Below are positions 1 through 9,284 of a stretch of DNA of 64,000 nt, one piece after another. The notes beneath the pieces were generated by a model, which was not told the DNA's origin, did not search any database, and worked only from the letters and a program-made list of their open reading frames with translations. Source of the stretch: Serripes groenlandicus. Lineage: Eukaryota > Mollusca > Bivalvia > Cardiida > Cardiidae. The stretch lies in NCBI GenBank assembly GCA_031761405.1, contig JASEVX010000013.1, positions 39,198,601-39,262,600 on the forward strand. The letters run 5' to 3'. The position numbers and the translations under genes were made by a program. Numbering within the stretch: the stretch's first letter is position 1; each line of letters opens with the position of its first letter.

Positions 1-420
1 ACATTGAATGCTGAAGATGCTGAGTGTGACCTTCTTTTTGGAGTAAAAAACATGATTTTTTGTGGTTAAAGTTTTAGGGCAAGTAGGATTTTATTTTATT
101 TTTTTAACTTTTTCTGAATAAGTACTTGTGCTAGGGCTTTCATATTTGGAATATAATTACATCAAATACGTTTCTTCATATTGTATGCTGAAGATTCTGA
201 GTGTGATCTTCTTTTTGAAGTAAAAGACATGCTTTTGGGTGGTTAAAGTTTTAGGGCAAGTTGGCATTTTCATTTAATTTTTTAATTTTTCTCAATAAGT
301 ACTTGTGTTAGGTCTTTCATATTTGGAATATAATGACATATAATACCTTTCTTCACATTGTATGTTGAAGATGCTGAGTGTGACTTTTAGGGGGTAAAAA
401 ACATGACTTTTGTTTGATTT
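1..420. repeat. Tandem repeat, about 177-bp unit, about 2.4 copies
   Basis: Three successive blocks start near 1, 179 and 357. Each opens with a variant of ATTGTATGCTGAAGATGCTG and continues through GGTTAAAGTTTTAGGGCAAG and TCATATTTGGAATATAA. The third copy degenerates after about 60 bp. The array probably continues to the left of the window. No coding capacity is seen. Confidence 0.8.
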
Positions 421-845
421 TGAGAATTTTAGATAAATTCATAATTTTTGGTTACATTCCTTTCTAATTGTGATCATTCATTTATCAAATATAACTCTTC
501 AACATATCAAACGGGTTTTGCATGGTGTCAGACATTTGGAAAACCTTTTTTTTAAGATTTTGCTAATTTTGTCAGTTTTAACATTGGCGTTTAGCTCAAC
601 GTTAAAGTTACATCATTCAAATCACTTCATACTTCACACATTTATTAAGGACCATCGTAAAATTAGGTTAGATAACCTCATTGTATCTTAAATATGGAGT
701 AATGGCCCTTGATTGACTTAGGAAATTTTATTTTTAAATTATATATATTTAAATGTATGTATCTATTCAGTTGCTTTTACATATAGTGTATATAATATGA
801 TTTAATAGTACTTAAGTGCAATTTAATGAAATAGTGCTTTATGTG
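421..845. other. Spacer, nothing recognised
   Basis: AT-rich sequence. A 73-codon open frame at 470-691 has no recognisable domain and no splice context, so I do not call a gene. Confidence 0.6.
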
Positions 846-2048
846 AATAAGCGGCATATAGTCGAGCGCGCTGTCCTCCGACAGCTCTTGTTTTTATTAG
901 CTTGTCTATTCGAAGAATAAGGGGAGCTATTGTAGACACGTCGCCGTTGCTGTTGGTTAAAGTTTTTGTGAAAGCTAGCATTTACCCTTATAACTTACAT
1001 ACGCCTAGGCCAATGATCTTCAAACTTGGTCTGGACATACTTCATAGCAAGTTGGTGATGCCTACACAGTTGGAAGTTAGTAGGTCAAAGCTGAAGGTCA
1101 CTGTAACTTTCTATATAGAAACATGGTTAAAGTTTTTGTGCAAGCTAGCATTTACCCTTATAACTAACATACACCTAGGCCTATGGTCATTAAACTTTGT
1201 ATGGATATTCTTCATAGCAAGTTGGGGATGCCTATAAACTTTGGAGTCAGTAGGTCAAAGGTCAAGGTCACTGTGACCTTCTATATGGAAACTGTTCAGG
1301 GTTAAAGTTTTCGTGCAAGCTAGCATTTACCCGTATAACTAACATTCACTTAGGCCTGTGCTCTTCAAGTTGGAGTTACTAGGTCAAAGGTCAAGGTCAC
1401 TGTGACCTTTCTGTAAAAAAACAGTTAATGGTTAAAGTTTTTGTGAAAGCTAGCATTTACCCTTATAACTTACATACGCCTAGGCCTATGATCTTCAAAC
1501 TTGGAATGGACATACATGACATAGCAAGTTGGTGATGCCTAGAGAGTTTGGAGTCAATAGGTCAAAGGTCAAGTTCACTGTGACCTTCAATACAGAAACA
1601 TTCCTTGCCTTAAAACTACTGATTGCTTAGGCCTATGACCCTGAAACTTAGTTTGGGTAATGGTCATGATCAGCACTTGACTCAAACAGATCATGGGATC
1701 ATAAGGTCAAAGGTCAAGGTCACTTTGCACCTTGCAATTACTTTTAACTAGTTGCATATGGTGCAACTTCTTGCACTATGGTTAAAGGTTTGCGTGCAAC
1801 TACATTAAGAGCTCATATCTTAGTAACTACTTGATGCATTCTATTTAAACGTTATAAACCCTTCCTAACCATCACACCTATGAAAATAATCAAGTTAAAT
1901 AACTCTATCCTGCATATAATGCAAATTATCACCCTTTAAGACATTGTGGTTAATGTTAAGCATGCAACTACATTAGAGTCCATTATCTCAGTAATCAAAT
2001 AAGCGGTGAAATAGTCGAGCATGCTGTCCTCCGACAGCTCTTTGTTTC
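846..2048. repeat. Interspersed repeat with near-identical ends and about 170-bp internal repeats
   Basis: Both ends carry the same directly oriented block: AATAAGCGG, then GTCGAGC, then CTGTCCTCCGACAGCTC. They lie at 846-895 and 1999-2045, and the last part can fold as a GCTGTC/GACAGC hairpin. Between them lie four copies of a unit running from GGTTAAAGTTTTTGTG (near 955, 1124, 1294 and 1430) to a GGTCAAGGTCACTGTGACC block. The last third, from about 1610, is more diverged. The family is bivalve-type. No protein is encoded. Confidence 0.75.
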
Positions 2049-2908
2049 TCTAACACTTACACTTCAAACAGTAATGAGTAGGAGTTGTAGTAGTTTAAAC
2101 AGTTCAGTGCAATAGCCAAATGTGGGTAATTATACATATGGGGATAGAAGAATAGATCATCTTTAAGATTGTTCTTTGTCACCAAAGCTTGCAAATCTTG
2201 TTAGAATATTATTTATTTTTGCAATTCTGTTTGCCCTTTTCAACAATTTTTCTGTAATTATAGAAGTTTGATTATTGGCCAGTACTCGGGCGATCAATTT
2301 AGGGCCATCTTTGGCCTCTTGTTTTAATGAGGTCTTTGTTCCATCAAAAACAATCATTAACTAGAATTGCGCAATCGATGGCAAGCCATTGCATATCCAC
2401 GCACATACTTGTTGACCCCTAACGAGAATTTTCTACTCATCATCCTGTTCAATATGATATGCTACATAACCATGTTCTGAAAATTTCTGTTTTTGTCCCC
2501 TGTCCACTCCACCAGGGGAACAATTAAAATGTGAAAAAGTATTGTGCACTCCTCAGACCATTCAGCTATCATTTCCCAAAGTTTGAAGTTTCTAATAGTT
2601 TGGGAGGAGTTCCTTGCTAAGAAGGACAGATGCTACTTTTTACCCCTTTTTGACCACACAATGACCACCCAATGACCCCCAATTTGACCGCAAAGGTAAA
2701 ATTGCAATTGAAGAATGGTCTGGGAGGAGTTCCTTGCTAAAGACGTACAGATGCGCGGGGATAATCAGAATTGAAAGTCATTGTTAACAGCATGCACACA
2801 CACACATGTAGTAAAGGATGAGTTTGGTTTGTACCAAAATGCTATTAGAAAATATTGGCCCAAAAAATAGAAAATTATGTATTAACAAGCAACTGTCATT
2901 TATTACAG
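2049..2908. other. Spacer upstream of the HECT exons, with a short direct repeat
   Basis: A block reading GGGAGGAGTTCCTTGCTAA then ACAGATGC occurs at about 2608-2633 and again at about 2721-2755. A 64-codon minus-strand frame at 2163-2357 has no recognised domain. I saw no earlier HECT exon here, although the first exon below may begin as early as 2818. Confidence 0.5.
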
Positions 2909-5900
2909 CCTTGACCATTCTTCAGAATGGTAAATTACCGACATTTCTTTCCCCTGAAGTGGTGGAGGAGATTGTCAAAACTGAAGAACCACAGTCCTTA
3001 GCAGTGAAGAAGCTGAGGGAAGGGTTTAATGTTCTTGGAATGTATGATGTAAGTTTCAGATATATTTTTAGCTCACTTGAGATTTGCTCAAGGTGAGTTA
3101 TTGTGATCACCTTTTGTCCGGCGTCCGTCGTGCGTCGTGCGTCAACTTCTTCTCCTTAGTAACCAGTGGGTCAATTTGGATGAAACTTCACAGAAAGCAT
3201 CCTCTCAATGACCTCACCAGAATTCCTTCAAATTTTTGGGATCCATGCAAAACTCTGGTTTCCATGGCAACGAAACCGAAACCCCACACTTCAAAATTCT
3301 TCTTCTCCCAAATTCGTTGGCAGATTTTCAAATAATTTTGTAGAAATGTTCCTTGGATGACCCTCTATCAGATTCCTTCAAGCCGTGTTGATTGGTCGAA
3401 AAACATGGCCGCCAGGGGGGGGGGGGGGGGGGGGGGGGCTATTTTGCCTTATATGGCTATAGTGAAAACTTAAAAAATCTTCTCCTCCGAAAGTGTAAGG
3501 CCGATTTTCAAATAATTTTGTAGAAATGTTCCTTGGGTGACCCTCTATCAGATTCATTCAAGCCATGTTGATTGGTCGAAAAACATGGCCGCCAGGGGGG
3601 GCGGGGCTATTTTGCCTTATATGACTATAGTGCAAACTTAAAAAAATCTTCTCCTCCAAAAGTGTCAGGCCGATTTTTAAATAATTTTGTAGAAATGTTC
3701 CTTGGGTGATCCTTTATCAGATTCCTTCAAGCCATGTTGATTGGTCAAAAAAACATGGCCGCCAGGGGACGGGGCTATTTTGCCTTTTATGGCTATAGTG
3801 AAAACTTAAAAAATCTTCTCCTCCATAAGTGTCAGGCTGATTTTCAAAAAAAATTGTAGAAATGTTCCTTGGGTGACCCTCTATCAGATTCCTTCAAGCA
3901 ATGTTGATTGGTCGAAAAACATGGCCGCCAGGGGGCGGGGGCTATTTTGCCTTATATGGCCAAAGTGAAAACTTAAAAAATCTTCAACATCTTCTCCTCT
4001 GTAACCAGTGGGTCAATTGGGATGAAACTTCACAGAAAGCATCCTCTTAATGACCTCACCAGAATTCATTCAAATTTTAGGGATCCATGCAGAATTCTGG
4101 TTTCCATGGCAACGAAACGAAAAAAAAATCAAAATTCTTCTTCTCCCAAAGTGGTTGGCAGATTTTCAAATAATTTTGTAGAAATGTTCCTTGGATGACC
4201 CTCTACCAGATTCCTTCAAGCCATGTTGATTGGTCAAAAAACATGGCCGCCAGGGGGGCGGGGCTATTTTGCCTTATATGGCTATAGTGCAAACTTAAAA
4301 ATTCTTCTTCTCCAAAAGTGTCGGCCCGATTTTCAAATAATTTTGTAGAAATGTTTCTTGGATGACCCACTTTCAGATTCCTTCAAGCCATGTTGATTGG
4401 TCAAAAAACATGGCCGCCAGTGGGCAGGGCTATTTTGCATTATATGGCTATAGTGAAAACTTAAAAAATCTTCTCCTCCAAAAGTATCCGGCCAATTTTC
4501 AAATAATTTTGTAGAAATTTTCCTAGGGTGACCCTCTATTAGATTCCTTCAAGCCAAGTTGATTGGTTGGAAACTATGGCTGCCAGGGGGCGAGGCTTAT
4601 ATAGCTTAAGTGAAAAAAAAATAAAAAATCAGGTGAGCGATTCAAGGGCCATCATGGCCCTCTTGTTTAGCTTACCTGAGAACGAAGTGGTCAAGGTGAG
4701 CTACATGTATTGCGATCACCTTTTGTCTGTTGTCCGTCCGTCGTGCGTCATCAACAATTCCCTTGGTAACACTCTACAGGCAACATTTTGCATCCAATCT
4801 TCATGAAAGTTTATCAGAACATACATCTTCATCAAATCTTAGACAAGTTTGAAACTGGGTCATGTGGGGTCAAAAACTAGGTCACTAGGTCAAATTGAAC
4901 TTGGGTCGATAAGTCAAATTGAAAGAAAATCTTGTTAAGACTTTGGAAGTCGCATTTTTAACTTGAGCATGTTGAAACTTTGTCAGAATGTTTGTCTTAA
5001 TGATATCTAGGCTAAGTTTGAATATTGGTCTAGTCGGATCAAAAAATAGGTCACTAAGGCAAGTTTGAGAAAAATCTTGTTAACACTGTAGATATTGTAA
5101 TTTTTACTTCAGCAACTTGAAACTTTGTAAGAATATTTGTCTTGATAATAGCTAAGCCAAGCATGAATATGGGTCATGTCAGGTCTAGATCTAGGTCACT
5201 AGGCCAACTTAAAGAAAAATCTTGTTAACATTTCTTGAGCCGTATCTTTTAATTGAGCATGTTGAAACTTTGTCAGAATGTTTGTCTTGATTATATCTAG
5301 GCCAAGGTTAAATATGAGTCATTTCTGGTCAAAAACAAGGTCACTTGGCCAAATTGAAGGACAATCTTGTTAACACTCTGGAAGCTGCATTTTTAACTTG
5401 AGCATGTTGAAACTTTTTAAGAATGTTTGTCTTGATGATATCTAGGCCAAACACAAATATGGGTCATGTCAGGTCAAAAACTAAGTCACTGGGCCAAATT
5501 TGAGAAAAAATCTATTTAACACTCGAGAGACTTCTGCAGCTTGAAACTTTGTCAGAATGTTTGTCTTGATGATATGGAGCGATACTTGCCCTCTTGTATA
5601 AGCTTACCTGACTGCAAAATGAGTAATTGTGGTTGGTATGACAAATAACATTGCATAACTCAGGTGAGTGATCAAGAGCCATCATGGCCCTCTTGTCCAA
5701 ATACTGTATGAGAAGGTACATTTTTAGCTCACCGTCGCCAACAATTTCTTAAATCAACAACTCCTCCTAAACCACATAGCTAATTTCACTTAAATGTTCC
5801 TTACATGATCCCCTTTAAAACATTGTCCAAATAATTGTATTTCATACACAATTGTGGTTGCCATGGCAACGAAAAGGAAAACATTAAAATTCTTCTTGAC

Positions 5901-8245
5901 AGAAACTACTGGCCTTATTTAAAAACAATTTCACATAATTGATCCTTGGGTGAAGCCATTGTGAGGCTGGGGATGGTTTTCCATATATGGTTATTGTAAA
6001 AAAATCTGCTCACCAGATTTCAATATGATTTGGCAGAAATGTTCCTTGGGTGACCTTCTACCAAGATTGTTCAAGCCGTTATGATTCGTCAAAAAGCATG
6101 GCCGCCAGGGGCGCCCGGCTGCACTTGATTTTCCATATTTGACAAAGTAAAAGTTGCCTATATTGTTTAACACTTTATTCCAGTATTTTTAGCACGAGTG
6201 TTTGAGAATAGTCTGAGATATTGCAGTCACCCTTTCGTCGGTGTACACAATTTGTCTAGCTTGTCCAGAACATAACTTTCTAAGTATTAAAGATATTCAA
6301 GTGAAATTTCATATATGAATATAGGCCAGTTTGAGGAAGTGCAGTGTACAAGAACCATAACTCTAGCATCAATAATGTTTGGATTATCCAACTTCTTTTA
6401 TGTTAAAAATTGCTTGTCTGGGCCATAACCTTTTAAGTATTAAAGATATTCAAATGGCCAATGACAGGAAGTGCAGTGTGCAAGCAGAGTAACTCTAGCT
6501 TCAATAATCTTTTAGTTAATGCCCTTTTTGGCCGAATTGCAACATAAATGCGGTCTATGGATTAACGATTTCTGTCCATATATCAGTCCATCCATCTGGC
6601 GTCAACATTTTGTTAATCTTTGTGTTTAGGTCCATATCTCTACTTGTCACAGGTCAATGAGATTCAACATGTGACTTAACCTTGATGAGTCCTGCATGGT
6701 TATCTACTCTGTTAGAAAATCTTTATAAACTTTACTGCAATATGATATGTCACACAGTCATGATTTGTGTCAGGAACAGTCAACTTTAACCCTGTACTTC
6801 ATAGATACTAATTATTTTGCACCAATGAAACATTGTTAGGTTAACTGACCGCAATATATAACTGCAAAATTGTACAAAAGGCATTAAACTCCATTCAATC
6901 AATTGACCTTTTTGTATTTCCTTTAAATAAATTTTATTTTTCAGTTGTTCATGGGTCTTCCAGTGCTGAAATTCCTCCTTCAGTCATCAGCGATTGTCAT
7001 CACTATGAAGAGAGTGGTAACCATGTTAAAACCAAATTTCTCAGCAGAAGGAAGTAACGCCATTCAGTATGAAAAAGATGTTTACGGTCTTTTCATTAAG
7101 TACATGAGAGAAGTAACAGGTATCTTTTTAAGTCATAGAATACATTTGAAATATGTTTTACCAATGAAGGACACTTTCTATAAAAAGTCAAACCTGACTT
7201 AAGCAGCAATCGAAGGAAAGGCAAAATGTTGGCTGCTTAAGGCAGGTGGCTGAAATTGTCATTTTAGTAAATTATCAAGTGGCTGCTTAAACCAAGTTGT
7301 TGCTTAAACAAGGTGACTGTTATAGCTGGTTGGACAGTAAAAATTAAGTATGATGTTATCTCAATTACATTTCCCAGAGGACTGGGCTTGTTTTCCTTAT
7401 ATGTATATATATTGAAAACTAATTAAGAATCTTCTTGTCCAAAATTACTGGCCTGATTTAAAAAATAATTTGGCACAAATGTTCCTCTGGTGATCCTCTA
7501 TCAAGATTGTTCAAATAATTCCAATCCGTTAAAAAACATGGCCGCCAGGGGGTGGGGCTTGTTTTCCTTTTATGTACAAATAGTAAATGTTTTAAAATAC
7601 TTGTACAAAAGCACTGGCCTAATTTGAAAATAATTTGGCACAAATGCTCCTTGGATGACCCTTTACCAAGATTGTTCAAATTATTTTTATCAGTTGATAA
7701 ACATGGCCATTGGGTGTGGCTCATTTTGCTTAAATGTATGAAGATTCAATTTTAAAAACTTTTAAAGTTTTATTAAATCAGGTGAGCGATATAGGACCAT
7801 CATGGTCCTCTTGTTAAGTAATTTTCAGAAATTTAGCAGTTTGATAATGGGCCATTGATCAGGTGATAGATTTATGGCCATCTTGTCCCTCTTATTTGTG
7901 TCAAGGTCCTATGCATATTACACACTCAACTCTTGTTTATTTTTGCAAAACTAATTTTAAACACTTGCTCTGATCTAAACTTCAGCTGGAAGAAGAGGCA
8001 ACATAACACTGTCCAGTATGCTGCAGTTTGTTACAAGCACAGACGAAGAACCAGTTCTTGGGTTTAAGATACAGCCATCTATACAGTTTTGTGAAGTCAT
8101 TGATGGATTTTTGCCAACTGCTAGTACTTGTGTGAATTCTTTGACAATACCTTGACCTACTCAAAATATCAGATTGCCCGAACGTGAACAAGTATTCAAT
8201 CTGTATGACTATGCCTTTTCGAATACATTTTATGGGTTACATTAA
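2909..8245 (+). CDS. HECT-type E3 ubiquitin ligase, C-terminal part, with premature stop
   Basis: Three exons were assembled: about 2909-3048, 6945-7119 and 7986-8152, joined in phases 0 and 1 across GTAAGT/CAG and GTATCT/CAG introns. HECT ligases take ubiquitin from an E2 onto a cysteine in the C-lobe and pass it to a substrate. Exon 1 encodes a helical segment (GKLPTFLSPEVVEEIV, KKLREGFNVLGMYD). Exon 2 continues with GLPVLKFLL, LKPNFSAEGSN and the KYMREV segment. Exon 3 carries VTSTDEEPVLGFKIQPS and the thioester loop FLPTASTCVNSLTIP, with the catalytic Cys codon at 8129-8131. The pattern best matches the G2/M-phase-specific (G2E3-like) group that is expanded in molluscs. Codon 8153-8155 is TGA. 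Reading on in the same frame gives a plausible HECT tail (LPEREQVFNLYDYAF then NTFYGLH) ending at TAA 8243-8245, so the gene has one nonsense lesion or a sequence error. Upstream exons are not visible and the start of exon 1 is uncertain (2818-2909). Confidence 0.75.
3069..4668 (+). repeat. AGCTCACC-family element, subfamily with GCCGCCAGGGGGCGGGG units
   Basis: This element lies in HECT intron 1. Its 5' end reads TTTTTAGCTCACTTGAG, then AGGTGAGTTATTGTGATCACC and GTCCGGCGTCCGTCGTGCG. Its 3' end reads CAGGTGAGCGAT, then AAGGGCCATCATGGCCCTC and TTGTTT. The interior consists of eight or so copies of a 165-185 bp unit with TTTTGTAGAAATGTTCCTTG, GCCATGTTGATTGGTC and CATGGCCGCCAGGGGGCGGG. One copy contains an uninterrupted run of 24 G at 3415-3438. 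There is no transposase, so it is non-autonomous or of unknown mobility. Confidence 0.85.
4669..5696 (+). repeat. AGCTCACC-family element, subfamily with TTGTTAACACT units, abutting the previous copy
   Basis: It starts AGCTTACCTGAGAACGAAGTG directly after the 3' end of the preceding element. It ends CAGGTGAGTGATC, then AGCCATCATGGCCCTC and TTGTC. The interior is a different unit of about 155 bp (CTTGTTAACACT, TTGAGCATGTTGAAACTTTG, GTCTTGATGATATCTAGGCC, GGTCACTAGGCCAAATTGAA). It shares only its ends with the previous copy. An internal CCCTCTTGTATAAGCTTACC at about 5589-5609 suggests a further nested junction. Confidence 0.8.
5724..6240 (+). repeat. Decayed AGCTCACC-family copy
   Basis: It begins TTTTTAGCTCACCGTCG and contains degenerate GCATGGCCGCCAGGGGCG and TTGGCAGAAATGTTCC units. 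A recognisable 3' terminus is lacking. From about 6180 to 6944 the remainder of the intron is unassigned sequence with TATTAAAGATATTCAA repeated near 6288 and 6438. Confidence 0.55.
7370..7816 (+). repeat. 3' part of an AGCTCACC-family element in HECT intron 2
   Basis: Two GCATGGCCGCCAGGGGG-type units are followed by the terminus CAGGTGAGCGATATAGGACC, then ATCATGGTCCTC and TTGTTA. The 5' end is missing or unrecognisable. Just upstream, 7200-7330 holds repeated GGCTGCTTAA motifs of another repeat. Confidence 0.65.
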
Positions 8246-8589
8246 CAAGGATGATAGTAACTAACTTATGTACGGATACAAAGAAACCTGCAAAAGAAGA
8301 AGAGTGAAAGGATATTGTCACTGTGATCATAATAACCCTCTTGTAACTTAACTGTTTTCATTATAGAATACTTATACATACTTCTGGAGAGCAGAGATAG
8401 TATTTAGTTGTAAAGCTACATTTCTGAATTATGATGTCTCATTTATTTTGCATTTTCCTGCCTCTGCAGCAGATATTGAAAAGATTAAGTAAAAAAGAGC
8501 TATTGCTTATAAACAACAGTTTGCTTGTATGTCCCTATCTTGGGGGAGGGGCACATATACTTGCTCTTGTCTGTATGTATGTATGTATG
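8246..8589. other. Region after the HECT gene, no feature
   Basis: No clear AATAAA close to the HECT stop was recognised. It ends in a short (TATG)n run that flanks the fold-back element. Confidence 0.5.
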
Positions 8590-8591
8590 TA

Positions 8592-9277
8592 CGAGGGTTG
8601 TTTTAAAAAATTCCAGAAAAGTGCCATATCACTTTTAATAATTAATATTAAATATTAAATGCATCTCTTTATGTTTATGTATTACAAACATCGCACATTT
8701 TATAATCGAAGAAGCAATGTCATTTTAATGTGAGTGGGGCAGCTACAAATAACACATAAATGTTTTACTTAAAAAGCCACACACCAGTTGTTGTTGGAAA
8801 ACTACCTCATAATTGAATCTTCTCAAAATACTATCCTGCATTCGTAACACAATTTTCCCATTTATGTACCCATGATTTATAACAAGTTCTGAAATGTATA
8901 GTGGGTATTTTCTGTATGTATTTGTCCACTATCATAAAAGCGAAGATGCTTGGATCAAAGTTTGATGACGTTGACAACCTGCCCATGGTAGTGCACAAAT
9001 GCATACGGAAAATTCTTACTAAGCATTTTAGAACTTGTTATAAACCATGGGTACATAAATGGGAAAATGTGTTATTTGTAGCTGCCCCGCTCACATTGAC
9101 ATGACATTGCTACTTTGATTATAGAATGTGCAATATTTGTAATACATAAACATAAAGAGATGCATTTAATAAAATATACTTGAAAGTCATTACTGTCAAC
9201 ATTTCCTTAAAAATATTGATTATTAGATATTTAAAAGTGATATGGCACTTTTCTGGTAACTTTTAAAACACCACTTG
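8592..9277. mobile_element. Mariner-like fold-back (palindromic) element, 686 bp
   Basis: The left end CGAGGGTTGTTTTAAAAAAT, then CCAGAAAAGTGCCATATC, is matched in inverse orientation by the right end (GATATGGCACTTTTCTGG, then AACTTTTAAAACACCACTTG). TA dinucleotides flank both ends (8590-8591 and 9278-9279), as expected of Tc1/mariner target sites. The inverted similarity runs about 270-300 bp into each arm. It includes GAACTTGTTATAAACCATGG and CATAAATGGGAAAA, so the arms are two copies of the same transposon end. The plus-strand frame at about 8930-9080 (MLGSKFDDVDNL, then KHFRTCYKPWVHKWEN) resembles the C-terminus of a mariner transposase. The rest of the transposase is absent. Confidence 0.7.
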
Positions 9278-9284
9278 TATGTAT

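Noticed and set aside
2163..2357. 64-codon minus-strand frame with fairly protein-like composition
   Set aside because: No recognisable domain, no splice partners, and opposite orientation to the nearby gene; left unannotated.
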